From: Megaustenia siamemsis
Taxonomy: Eukaryota; Mollusca; Gastropoda; Stylommatophora; Ariophantidae
DNA: 64,000 nucleotides
Assembly (NCBI GenBank): GCA_032433765.1
Contig: JAVIAB010000092.1
Span: 103,956,564-104,020,563 of the forward strand
Reading direction: 5' to 3'
Shown here one piece after another: positions 10,768 through 20,776 of the stretch; positions within the stretch are counted from its first letter, which is position 1; each line of letters begins with the position of its first letter. Both the position numbers and the translations under genes were made by a program. The notes under the pieces were generated by a model. It did not search any database. It was not told the DNA's origin and saw nothing but the letters and a program-made list of their open reading frames with translations.

Positions 10768-11289
10768 GTGTGCTGATATTAATAACCACTTTATAGTGAT
10801 GTAATGAATGTGTATGGAAATATTGGGTGAGCGATTGATCGATCTACTTAGTCACCACTCTAACCAGTCACTTATCACTTCAATATATATATATATTTAT
10901 ACAGCTATTTGTATACTGAATCACACAAACACACAATCACCTCTCCATAAAACCCTGCTATCCATCCACTTGCTCTACGACCCACACACGAACACGGGTA
11001 CTTCATCAAAAACATTACATTTTGTACCAGTCAGCATAGCTATCAGAAGACTGCTCCTTGTGTTTACTCTCTGAGTAATATACACATACACACACGAACA
11101 CGCACACAGGCTTTTTTTGGGTTCTGTTAATAAATATACATGCTCTGTGAATAGTAAACCAATAAAACGTATCAGAGAGGCAACTGACATGTACTACACA
11201 TATCTTTCCTCTTAAGATCGTTGGGGTGATCTCTCTATCTCGTCTATTAGCGGACTTAGCTTGACCGTAACATATTTCTTAAACCTATG

Positions 11290-11480
11290 TGATAGATACA
11301 TGGGAGGACCATAAAATGGAAGGAAAGAGAGATCGCGGACGACAATGAGAGAAAATACTGGATAGCTTTGTGTCATTGCATAGACAACAGTCACCAACAG
11401 AACTGCTACGATGCGTTGTGGATAGAAGATTGTGGAAGGACATGATCGCCTACGCCAACCGTTATGTAACATGATGATGG
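11290..11480 (+). pseudogene. LINE-Y 3' end fragment (right-arm copy)
   Basis: It reads GGAAGGACATGATCGCCTACG near its end and closes with a GATGATGGTGATAGATA tail, as in the other LINE-Y copies. About 190 bp remain. Confidence 0.7.
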
Positions 11481-12167
11481 TGATAGATACATCAATAATT
11501 CCAGTCAGCCGTGTCTAGCCATGAGACCACGCGGAGAGTTACTCGAAGCCCGGACGTACGTTCATCGATCACCGATGGCCTCGCTCTAGACAAAAGGAGA
11601 ATATTCTTTAACACTATCACACTCGCCGATTTATTTTTATTGTTTACTGAATTTTTTTCATATTTTTTCGTAACTATGGTCCATTTACGTCCGCAAGGAT
11701 ATAATAAATATTAATTTATTACTATTATAAGTATATATACACAATATATCTATGAACTAACTAACGTGTCGCTAGTCCCTAATATGGTAGTTTCGCTTCC
11801 GGAGTGGCGTGGTCTATAGCGTTTTAGCGGGAAAAATAACCCCATGCTTATTGATAACTGTAAAAAAAAGGGCGGGAGACCGTGTCCGTTACTTATTAAC
11901 CAATCTACTCTTTAATTAGAGGAGGATGGGGTGGGGGAGAGGGTGAGGATCTTAGGTGGTCATCTAACACCCTGTACTTATAAACCAACTCAACAACCTA
12001 CGTCACATTTCTACAACTATGAAGTCTGCTAACAACCAGACCACTATCCTGGACACTAGCCACCTCCAGAACCATAATTAATTCCTATATTTCTTTGTAA
12101 ATAGCCATATTAATTCTTATATAGCTCTCCTCCAAAAAAATATCTATTTCCTACGCCTCATACTACT

Positions 12168-12173
12168 GGCGGC
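12168..12173. repeat. right 6-bp target-site duplication (GGCGGC)
   Basis: GGCGGC follows the right tip ...ATACTACT. The sequence beyond (TCGTGAC...) does not match the left flank in either orientation, so symmetry stops exactly here. Confidence 0.65.
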
Positions 12174-12449
12174 TCGTGACAAGAATGTCTCTCAGACTCC
12201 TGTTGCATTTAAGGCTTAAATCAAGGCTTTTAAAACAGTTTTGCATATATATTTGGTGTCGACCATTATCAAACTTTAGCTACACTGAAGAATTTGAGGG
12301 CAATCACCTATTAAAATTGTAACTCGTTGATAGGAATTGACAGAGATAGCACGATTATTCCACAAGAGGAAGCAACTTCACCCCAGTAATCACTCGATAG
12401 ATTGTTTCTGTGTAGTCAAATTAGCTATTTAGAGATAAATTAACCCATT
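12174..12449. other. right flank of palindrome, unassigned
   Basis: AT-rich sequence with no ORF, repeat or recognisable element. Its only value is as unique flank for testing the palindrome junction. Confidence 0.5.
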
Positions 12450-12840
12450 TAAATATCATCATTAAGTACCGGGCCTGCTGGCGTAAGTGATCATGTCTCT
12501 CCACAACTTTCGATCTCGATATTTATTTATCATTTCTGTTGTTGACCTTCTGCAAAGCCATTCTCTTAAGCTGTCTGGTATTTTGTCTCTTTGCTTCCCT
12601 CTATCTATTCGTCCCTCAATTTTTCCAGCTGTTACAATACATTCCAGTTGTTCTCTTCTCATGACATGGCCAAAAAATTATGATTGTTTCTTCCTAATAT
12701 TGGAAATTAGCTCTCTTTTTGTTTGGCCTCTTTCAGAACGTTTTCATTACTCTTCTTAGCTGTCCATGGTATTAATAACATTCTTCTGTAAAACCACATT
12801 TCTACAGACTCCTATTGTACATTTAAATATTGAGAATTGA
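12450..12840 (-). pseudogene. LINE-Y 3' fragment
   Basis: The minus strand encodes the LINE-Y C-terminus: a broken WFYRRM...IPWTAKK segment, then FGHVMRREQLE, the GKIEGR block, and KLWRDMITYASRPGT at the end near 12465. A GATGAT tail follows. It is directly preceded on the minus strand by the 3' end of LINE-X, so two truncated LINEs abut. Confidence 0.8.
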
Positions 12841-12852
12841 GTTGAGTACACA

Positions 12853-13390
12853 TTCGAGCCGTAGCCGCCCATAGGGCGTAGACCAAGATACTCCTTCTCT
12901 TATCTGAATTTTTGTTCTAGCAGTTTTCAATTCTTTTAAAGATATTTTATCAAATATCGCCATTTGTCTCTGTTCTGTACAAGCAGCTCTATCTCATTGA
13001 GGGAGCCGATTCCTGCAGCTTTTCCCTCTCTCAGCAATGTTCTTCTCAGTGTCTCTCAGGGTCTTCCTCTTTTTCTCTTACCTGTTGTTTCCCACATGAG
13101 GGCTTGCTTTGCTATTCGGTTATTATCTCTTCTCATCACATGTCCAACATATGACCATCGTCTTTTTTTTATTACTGAATATATTAGTAGTTGATTGGCG
13201 ATTTCTCTATTTTCCTCGTTTGTTTTGAATTCGTTTCACGCTATACCAAATATTTTCCTTAGACACTTTTTTTCGAATGGGTTCAACTTTGTTTCTATAT
13301 CTCTTGTTGTTTTCCAGCTTTCACACGCACACGTAAGGGTTGTTAGTACATTTGATTTGAATAGTCTAAGTAAAATAAATCTTAAACCAT
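12853..13390 (-). pseudogene. LINE-X C-terminal fragment
   Basis: The minus strand reads RLFKSNVLTTLTCACESWK, KLNPFEKKCLRKIFGIA, then YVGHVMRRDNNRIAKQALMW and LVQNRDKWRYLIKYL, the usual C-terminal order of a LINE polyprotein. It ends in the sequence GGCGGCTACGGCTCGAA. The same terminal 170 bp recurs as a separate insertion at 20240-20419, which fixes this as the true 3' end. Frameshifts are present. Confidence 0.75.
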
Positions 13391-14769
13391 AAATCTTAAA
13401 CGAGAAAATTGTATTGTTTTCTTCAAGACAAGATCTAAGCAATGATAACAAAATTGGAAATGTGACACATCGCCCATTGAATCGAAACTATGAGACATTA
13501 CCAAAGCTCACAAATTTTCTTGCTGCCACATATAGTTGTCGGAAAAGACACATCATCTACCACACTTGGCAGATTTACAGCTTAAGTTTTCCTGAATATT
13601 TTCTTACTCCTGGCGCAATTATAAAAAAAAAACAGGATTACAGACCCATTTTAATTAAATGTTCATGATCTAGAGACGCTCACAGCAGTAGAGAAAGACA
13701 CGCTTACATACATATATACGTTTGGTGCTCTAAATATTTGGTTCAATGATTTTAAGTGTTGGTATTATCAGTTTCTACAGAGATTTAAAAATAATAATGA
13801 TTATTTCACATTTAAAAGGAATTATTATATTACAAATATTTAGTGAGTTTGTGCTTTAACCTATTTCGTATTACTCTCAAAGACTCTTTACAGACTTGTT
13901 AATATATTTTGGTGGTCCGCGGAAAACGAAACATATTAAAAGGTGTTTCGTCGTCAAGAAAAGGTTGAAAACCGCTGTCTTAAATTAAATCTGTCATCTT
14001 GTATCCGATATGATGCAGAAATATTACAAGTATGAATTAAGCGTGGTACATATATGCTTGATAAACACTATATAAACACCCACTTGCTTTTAATATCGTT
14101 GTTACATGTATGGTCAAAATGTACTATTGTAATCTGTGAATATCATAGTATTCCTTTACCCAAAAAATATACTTTTTTAGATGTTGCAAATGTTCGTTTA
14201 TTTCTCTGAAATTTTGATACGTCGTCCGATATATTTCTTTTCTGTGTTAATAGTTGTCTCTTACCTTAATTCTTGTTGTTATCTTAATAAGATGTTTCAG
14301 TCGCTCTTTCTTGAGTATTTATATTACAAGAAAAACATTTGTCTACCTAACATATTTGCTGCCTTAGTTTATTCCTAAAGTGCTCTTATTATATAACGGT
14401 TCTTCACTATATATATTAAATGTACATTGTAGTAGAACGCACATACCCAAAAACTGATTAAACGATTCGATCTTACTGCATTCATGGTAATGCGAAGTTC
14501 GTGACAACAAAAGAACAGATGCGCTAGTTTCGATTACATCAATAGTGGAGACTCTCAGGCTAGGATATGGTGAGATACTGAAGACATAGACTGCACTGTT
14601 ACTGAAAAATGACACTTAATTTAATGTATTTGCGGCTGTTATAAAGCTGCGGAGATTTAAAATAACTGCTGTACAAGTTAAAAAAACAACATGCGTGAGA
14701 GGATGTTATTATATATGTAAACACTACCAGTTGCCAAAGAAAACATTTGTGGGCATTGACTTCGCTGTT
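13391..14769. other. unassigned AT-rich stretch, contains a hAT-like MITE
   Basis: No credible gene. ORFs here are short and of low-complexity composition. The only recognisable item is the MITE-like segment at about 13845-13977. Confidence 0.5.
13845..13977. mobile_element. hAT-like MITE (degraded)
   Basis: The right end reads GGTTGAAAACCGCTG, which is CAGCGGTTTTCAACC on the other strand, a close match to the common hAT terminal motif CAGTGGTTCTCAACC. The internal GGTGGTCCGCGGAAAAC is also typical of this MITE class. The left terminus (GTGCTTTAACCT) is degraded and no 8-bp duplication is evident. Confidence 0.55.
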
Positions 14770-15444
14770 TGCAAATGGTGACCGAGTAGTAAAAGAAAGC
14801 AAGAAGAAAATTATCAGTCTGAATAGTATGAAAACAGAAGTAATGGTCATATCGAAGAAACAATCATCACTATTGTGCAGCATAAAGGTAAACAGGACAA
14901 ATCTGAAACAAGTGTAACGTTTCAAATACTTGGGCACAATATTATCAGATGGAAGATGCACCACAGAAATAAAAAGCAGAATAACTCATGCCAAAATAGC
15001 ATTTCAGAAAATGAAAAATATCTTATGCAACAAATCTAGGTCAATAGAAGGGAGAAAGAGGGTTCATCGGTGCTATATAGAACCAATTCTGACTTATGAA
15101 GCAAATCATGGACAGTAGACAAATAAATGAAAAGACGGTTAGAGGCCACAGATATGGGATTTCCCAGAAGAATGTTGAAAATTCCCTGGACAGCTAAAAA
15201 GGCCAATGAGGAAATTCTCAAAGAGGCCAACACAAAAAAGGGAGCTCCTAGAAGACATCAGAAAGTAACAATCAACATTTTTCGGGCATATCATGAGAAG
15301 ACGAAAGTTGGAATACTTGGTTACAACTGGCAAAATAAAAGGAAGAGATCACGGACGACAAAGAGAGAAAATACTGGATAACTTGGTGTCATGGCATGGA
15401 AAATAGTCAACAACAGAATTGATACGATGCACTGTAGATAGAAG
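14770..15444 (+). pseudogene. LINE-Y, 5'-truncated, part 1 (interrupted by a SINE)
   Basis: Encodes the post-catalytic part of a LINE RT: MKTEVMVISKK, FKYLGTILSDGRCTTEIKSRI, AKIAFQKMKNILC, then RRLEATDMGFPRRMLKIPWTAKKANEE. Open pieces are 14930-15118 and 15127-15381, in different frames. The element continues after the SINE at 15703-15775 and ends with the LWKDMITYGNRY block and a GAT-rich tail. The catalytic YADD region is absent, so this is a typical dead-on-arrival copy. Confidence 0.8.
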
Positions 15445-15702
15445 GGAGATGCGATAGCTCAGTGGTTAGTGAACTGGACTAGAAAGGACAAGAGGTAGGG
15501 TTCGATCCCAACCGACGGCGTCCGGTTCACCCAGCCTTTAATGGGTACCAGATTTTTTTCTGGGAAAGTGAAGCGGCATGGGTGTAATACCGACACATTA
15601 CCCCAAAAATCCTGGTCCGAAGGTCTGTAAAATTTATGGTCACTAACACCATATTCCCTATACGCCACTTGGCTTGACGGGGGTACTTTACTTTTTTTTT
15701 CT
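15445..15702 (+). mobile_element. tRNA-derived SINE1, full length, 14-bp TSD
   Basis: The insert is 258 bp and is bracketed by ACTGTAGATAGAAG at 15431-15444 and 15703-15716. The head GCGATAGCTCAGTGGTTAG resembles a tRNA A box, and GGTTCGATCCC is a B box, as expected for a Pol III promoter. The body includes CCTTTAATGGGTACC and GTAATACCGACAC. The 3' end carries ACGCCACTTGGCTTGAC, a mutated hairpin, followed by TACTTTAC and a T-run. It is nested in LINE-Y, so it is the younger of the two. Confidence 0.9.
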
Positions 15703-15775
15703 ACTGTAGATAGAAGATTGTGGAAGGACATGATCACCTACGGCAACCGGTATGGCACATGATGTTGGTGATGAT
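15703..15775 (+). pseudogene. LINE-Y part 2 (3' end after the SINE)
   Basis: Resumes LINE-Y exactly after the 14-bp duplication: GATTGTGGAAGGACATGATCACC, then the closing ATGGCACATGATG and a (GAT)-rich tail. Confidence 0.8.
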
Positions 15776-17218
15776 GACCGAGTATCTATTATTTTCCCCG
15801 TGTTTGATGACGTGTACTTTTCATTACAATCAACAAATCTAGTGCAGGGCGGAACAATTCGGATTGTTTAATTTTTGCTGAATTAGAAGAACTGACATAG
15901 TGTGCTAGACAGCGTGGGAATGACTACCTCAAGACATAACCGATCATAAACAGCGTCAGTCGTGGTTAAATATCTTACTCCAGCCTCTGTACCAGACATT
16001 ATTTTGTTTTGTTATCAGACCTCATTTGCATTGTTTTATGGCCTGCTCAAGATGATAATTCTATGAAACGATACGAGTAAAAGAATCTCTAAGATATTAC
16101 AGCTTCTTATATCACTTGAAGTTGCTAATTATAATGGACAGTAAATAGAGAAGCAACACTAAAAAAAGGAAGAAAAAAGTGGTATGGTGACAGCTTTACG
16201 TGGTAATGGACGAAACAAAAGTCCAGTAAATAGAGACTCGTATGTCTACACTTAAGAATTGTTAGTGGAAACCTCACATCATTAATACAATTTGTGGAAC
16301 TAATGTTATCTTTAGTGTAATTGACCATTCCATTTTTATTTGTACCAGTTCTGCTTGTGAAGCCGTCATAAGCCTCAACGAAAGCAGAAAGGTCATACGG
16401 GTCGGCTTTATTGTTACGTTTGAGGTATACTAAATGAAGAAAATCCATGAAAGCAGTAAATAGAACGTGATGTCCACGGCATCCAACACAGAGCAACTGT
16501 AGTTTTCAATGAATGTTGCAACTAACTGTTACGTAGACGAGAATCAATTTCAACGCCAATTCTAACGTCAATTTTCAACTGAATTTACAGTTGCTCTGCA
16601 TTGGGTGCCTCAAGAGAGAGAGAGAAAGCTCAACATATGTTTGTTCATGATTTTACACATTACATACGTGTATTTTTTTAATATACGTTTCTTTTCGTTT
16701 GCTGAATATTAGTGAATATAAAACTGCACATTATCATACTATAGTAGAAAAGGTAAATTGTGTTGGTATTGCTAAGCTCGTACAAATATTTCATGAAGAA
16801 TTCTTCAACAAAATGAGATAACATAAATGTGTGGCAAATATGTGTATAGTCTGAAATATTTATTTCACACACACACACACACACACACAAGCACGCACAC
16901 ACAAACATACACGCTTACGGGCGCGCGCACACACACACATTTTCTTGACTAATCTTCATATTCTTTTTATCCAGTTGATAGTGTCATCTATTTGAATTAT
17001 AATCTACCAGACCGATGCAAACAACGCTTGAGGAATTCATCATCTTTACATGACACTTGATTTCTTTATTTGACATTTTCCGTCGTCTTCGATTTCATGA
17101 GGAATGTAAGTTTCACATGAATAATTAATTGAATGTCAAGGCTGAAAATGACTTTAGCGTCACAGTCTTGACTTTTTATGAATACCAAATGTAAGGGAGC
17201 ACTTCAAGTGACAGAGGT
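15776..17218. other. unassigned interval with CA microsatellites
   Basis: Apart from the ORF at 16125-16496 and CA repeats at about 16866-16890 and 16929-16940, nothing is recognised. Confidence 0.5.
16125..16496 (-). CDS. unassigned 123-codon ORF
   Basis: Longest ORF in the 1.4-kb unassigned interval 15776-17218. The product begins MLCVGCRGHHVLFTAFMDFL, has a charged middle (KRNNKADPYDLSAFVEAYDG) and a hydrophobic, aromatic C-terminal third. No domain is recognised. It could be an exon extended by chance into an intron, an element fragment, or a random ORF. The upstream bases (AAAACTACAG) could act as a weak splice acceptor, which is only suggestive. Confidence 0.2.
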   Translation of the reverse strand: MLCVGCRGHHVLFTAFMDFLHLVYLKRNNKADPYDLSAFVEAYDGFTSRTGTNKNGMVNYTKDNISSTNCINDVRFPLTILKCRHTSLYLLDFCFVHYHVKLSPYHFFLPFFSVASLFTVHYN

Positions 17219-19320
17219 GGAACGTTATTGAGTTATTGAGTTATTTGCAGGTCATCATCATTGCACTCCGAACATGTCCATAGGTGATCATATCCCTCCT
17301 CAGCAATTCCCTCAGTGTCCAGCGACTGACAACTCCAGTTCTATGTTGGTTGATAAGTCTTCTTACACGGCCACTAAGTTTCTCATTTCTGGCTGTGCCC
17401 ATCTTAACTTCCATTTCCATCATCCGAAGAAGTGACGTGGATCTGTGTTTGTCGAAGTCATGTGCTCTTCCCACATCACGGAGAGAATTGATGATGTCCG
17501 CTCAATCCATTAGTTGCCCGTCCTCAACGACAGCGCAGCTGGCCAACCTGTCCGCTCTTTCATTTCCCCGCACTCCCGCATGTCCAGGGACATAGACAAA
17601 GGTGACCTTACGTATTTTGGATTTCTGCAACGACTCTACCCATTGCATGCGTACAGAGCCCGCCTGCACTTTTTTTTATCATGCTCATTGAATCACTCAG
17701 TATACATGCGTGGGTGTAGTCTTGTGACTCTAACCATTTGAATGCCTTGGTCACTGCCATCGCCTCCATTGTCATGCTACTCGTGGTCATGACGTATGCA
17801 CCACTGTCTTCCTTGAATATTCTGCCTGCCGAGCGTTCTGTAAATGCCCATGCACCTCTTTGGTGTCGTATTACAGATCCGTCTGTATAGACGACTGCAT
17901 CTTTCTCATCGGTGTTATCGCAGATGAGACCGTTGACCTCAGCATTAACCACCACCGGGTTCTGTTCCCTACTTTTCCTGTCGAGTGTGACAATACACAA
18001 GAAAGTCCCCTTGAATGACGTAAGCACCAGTATCCACTCCTCACCAACGCTGATATTGGTAAGCCCACAAACCTGTTTGATGACATCTTCTGCTCGACCC
18101 ACCCATGATTTGCCTCTTTTTAGCCTGACACCTTTCTCTGTGTTGAGCACGTAGTGCAATGGATGCTCTGTATCTGTACTAATCTTCAGGTATGCTCGTG
18201 CTCTCCAGATCTTTATTCTGTCATCCATGGTTGGAAAGTCAAGAAGATACCTCATTGCTACACAGGGAGTGTCCTTCGTACATCCCAGGATAATGCGCAT
18301 GGCTTCATTTTGTATTTTCTCCAGCCTATTGAGTGGTACTGACAGTAAGAATTGCCAGGGCATACTCGATTGGTGCGAGGACTAATCCCTGGAACAGAAG
18401 AGTAATTAGCCTCTGCTCATGACCTTCAAGGCGGCTAATACTTTGCGGAATTTTGTTATCACATGGTCGACGTGGTCCTGAAAACACAGGCTGTGATCAA
18501 ACTTAACTCCGAGGTATGTCATCAAATTGTCCCTGGTCACCTCATCAGCTCCCATTCGTACTACCGGTGTGGTCGTATTAACGATATGATTGTTAAGGGA
18601 GAACCATGAAACTGATGCTTTATTAGGATTAACCAAGGCACCTGAAACCCCACACCAGGAAGAAATGCGATCGAGTTCGTCTTGCATTGTGGAGGCGATT
18701 CCCCGTCTGTCTCTTCCCTGTCGATATACCAGAATATCTTCAGCAAAAGTCATAATTCTTCCCCTCCCATCCAGCTGTTGTTTGGTCATCGTTATTGTGT
18801 ACACATTAAATAGAACTGGTAACAATGGGGAGCCTTGTGCCAGCCCTGGACAAATGGATGTTAGCTCGGAAGACCAACTTGCACATCTGAGTATCACGTT
18901 CCTCTGAAACATTGCCGCGGCGATCCATCTAATGAGGAAGGCGTGCACCGCCAGTTTGAGGAGCATATGCATGACATATTCAAATGGTACCCTGTTGTAT
19001 GCATCCTCCAGATCTATAGCAGCAGCACATGTTTCCTCTCGTATGTGGAAGCCTTCGAAGACGTCATAGGCAAAGACTGCCGCATTGAGCCATGTCTCTT
19101 TGTTATATCTATAACCTCCGAGTGTGGATGGGAATACGTGTTTCTGTTCAAGGTGACAGGTGAGGACACGTGCAAAAATTTTCTCCAGCAGCTTGCCCGC
19201 AGTGTTCTGCATTGTGATGATTCTGTAGACACTGATTTGAGAATGGGTCTTGTTTGGTTTCGGTAGCGATAGTAAGTAGCTGTGTAGCCACTCCTCCTTA
19301 ATTTGGAAGGTGGAACGTGA
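17219..19320 (-). pseudogene. LINE-D: RT and RNase H of a non-LTR retrotransposon, broken
   Basis: On the minus strand from about 19320. The RT begins near its N-terminal motifs (LPKPNKT...SVYRIITMQNTAGKLLEKI), with LGGYR, the metal-binding motif AAAIDLEDAYNRV, and GLAQGSPLLPVLFNVY. The catalytic box is altered: TFAED where FADD is expected. A frameshift near 18400 separates this (18406-19374) from the second frame (17608-18363), which holds KIQNEAMRIILG and an RNase H domain (VVYTDGS, TMEAMAV, ILSDSMSM). A further shift leads to the C-terminal RVRRLINQHRTG...TLRELLRR (17241-17474). Members of the I/Ingi/LOA side of non-LTR elements carry RNase H, but I cannot assign a clade. The tail shows repeats of AATAACTC. 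Two more copies lie at 31735-31965 and 53980-54600. Inactive. Confidence 0.85.
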
Positions 19321-19321
19321 C

Positions 19322-19353
<32 letters not shown>
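19321..19353. repeat. (CT)n microsatellite
   Basis: Uninterrupted CT dinucleotides, equal to (GA)n on the minus strand. It lies exactly at the 3' end of minus-strand LINE-B and the truncated 5' end of LINE-D. The other LINE-B copy (ending near 27822) is also followed by (AG)n, so the tract probably belongs to the LINE-B tail. Confidence 0.9.
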
Positions 19354-19356
<3 letters not shown>

Positions 19357-20760
19357 TCTACAATGAAGACTCAATCAGAGTAGGATTCCAGACTCTCTCA
19401 TGAAGTCAGCTGTCTGTTTAAGTGATTCCATTGCCCAATATAGTTTCTCTTCCAGGGAGGTGGGTGTGGACCACATTGCTCTTCTCAGGTCTGTGTACTG
19501 GGGCAATTTTGTAGAACATGTTTTGTAGTCATATTATCCAGTGTACAGTGGCATAGGCTGGTTGTACCTATTTTGAATTTGGTGAACATGTGATTTCTCA
19601 TTCTATTGTGGCCAGTGCGTAGGCGAAGTATGATGACTTGATCCCTCCTTAATAGTTGGTGGTAACTGCCCCTCTCGTTATGTTTTGGGTGTTCTCATTT
19701 CCATTTTTCATGGTACTTACCTTTGATGATGGAATTGGCTTCATCATAACTGAGCGGATGGTTCTCTTGTGGCTATCTCCCTCCCTCTTTAGTTAATTTG
19801 TCTGCGCGTTCGTTCCCGTGTATATTACAGTGTGATGGTATCTACTGAATGACTACTCTCTGGAAGTTATTGCATAGTTGGTCTAGGGTTGTTCTCAAGT
19901 CATCTAGTTCATTGTTCCTGGGGCTTTTTAGAGCTGATAGTACTGACAGTGCATCAGTCAGAATCACCAATTTATTGTGTATGTTATTTTTGTGTTGAGT
20001 AGCCAGTGTTGCAGCATCTCTGATGGCCTCAGTTTCTGCTTTAAAGTTGTTTGATAATGTCCCAGTAGCTATTGACTTGGTGATCTCGTCCTGGTTATTC
20101 AGCTTCAAGAATACTCCTCCCCGTCCATTTCTGGTGGCATTTGTAGCAGAGCCATCTGTGTATATGTGGGACCAAGAGTCCTGTGGGTAGGTATCGCTTA
20201 TGTGTTTTTCTGCTACGTGTTTTCTTTCTGTGTCTGATTCTATCTATCTATCTATTGAATTTTCGAGCCGTAGCCGGCCCATAGGGCGTAGACCAAGATA
20301 CTCCTTCTCTTATCTAAATTTTTGTACTAGCAGTTTTCAATTCTTTTAAAGATATTTTATCAAATGTCGCCATTTTTCTCTGTTCTGTGCAAGCAGTTCT
20401 ATCTCATTGAGGGAAGCTATTCTGTGTCTGATTTTGTCTTTTTTTCATGATTCCTGTTATATCTTCCTTAACTTCTGGTATTTTGTGTTTCCCATGAGGA
20501 GACGTATCAGATGGGCCCAAGGGTTTCGATATTGTTTGGAAAATTACTGGGTCTCTAGTAGTTAATTCATTGGAGATTGCAGCGAAGTTGCTCCTCTCTA
20601 GTCGTACTATTCCGAAACCAGTTATTCTTTGGTGCATTGGGTGGCTAAGGAGCCTTCTATATTTCTCCGCTTGTTGCATTAGTTTAGTGACCCGTCTGCC
20701 ATCTAAGGGTGTTGTTAATGCACTCACTTGTGAACAAAATAGTACAAGTAATAATTACAT
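19354..20760 (-). pseudogene. LINE-B 3' part (RNase H region), split by a LINE-X insertion
   Basis: On the minus strand: connection region LQ..DGRRVTKLMQQAEKYRRLL, then HQRITGFGIVRLERSNFAAI and KHKIPEVKEDITGIM. The RNase H domain follows after the insert (TKSIATGTLSNNFKAETEAI, VILTDALSVLSAL, VVIQ). A C-terminal region around LKIGTTSLCHC is seen in translation near 19560. It is almost identical in order to 26640-27822, the plus-strand LINE-B. Stops and shifts occur. The insertion at 20240-20419 is flanked by a 14-bp duplication. Confidence 0.85.
20240..20419 (-). mobile_element. LINE-X 3' tail insertion, 180 bp, 14-bp TSD, (TAGA)n tail
   Basis: TTCTGTGTCTGATT occurs at 20226-20239 and 20420-20433. 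The insert on the minus strand encodes SLNEIELLAQNREKWRHLI, as at the end of LINE-X (12853-13390), and finishes GGCTACGGCTCGAAAATTCAATAGATAGATAGATAG. It is a severely 5'-truncated LINE copy with a tetranucleotide tail. Confidence 0.9.
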
Positions 20761-20776
20761 TATAAAAGACTTCTAA

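Larger units (their letters stand above)
25..12167. mobile_element. 12.1-kb palindromic mobile element (inverted dimer), possibly Maverick/Polinton-related
   Basis: Two arms of about 6.05 kb are reverse complements of each other almost base for base. The outer ends are AGTAGTATGAGGCG at the left and CGCCTCATACTACT at the right. The word GGCGGC lies just outside both ends in the same orientation, as a 6-bp target-site duplication would. Polintons (Mavericks) are known to make 6-bp duplications and to begin with AG, which is the basis of the suggested relationship. However, their inverted repeats are normally hundreds of bases, not 6 kb, and I recognise no Polinton polymerase, integrase, ATPase, protease or capsid gene. 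The arms carry LINE fragments and a short retroelement that are present in both copies, so these insertions predate the inverted duplication. The arms differ by a small number of mostly single-base indels, many in homopolymers. An assembly hairpin artefact is the main alternative, but it would not explain a direct repeat placed exactly at both tips. Confidence 0.75.
6120..12167 (-). repeat. right arm of palindrome
   Basis: Reverse complement of the left arm. Differences noticed include single-base changes near 7516, 7552, 8050, 8247, 9062, 9599, 10285, 10792, 11309 and 11811, mostly length changes in short homopolymers. Confidence 0.9.

Noticed and set aside
1..12173. Two convergent host genes or a CRISPR-like or rRNA inverted repeat as explanation of the symmetry
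   Set aside because: The arms contain LINE debris and no rRNA or regularly spaced short repeats; the direct 6-bp repeats at the tips fit transposition better.
12853..13011. 160-bp repeat shared with 20240-20419 taken as a SINE
   Set aside because: At 12853-13390 it continues in frame with an upstream LINE C-terminus, so it is the LINE-X 3' end.
15445..15530. Possible functional tRNA gene (GATAGCTCAGTGGTTAG... GGTTCGATCCC)
   Set aside because: No acceptor-stem pairing is apparent, and the sequence continues into a SINE body with a target duplication; it is a SINE head.
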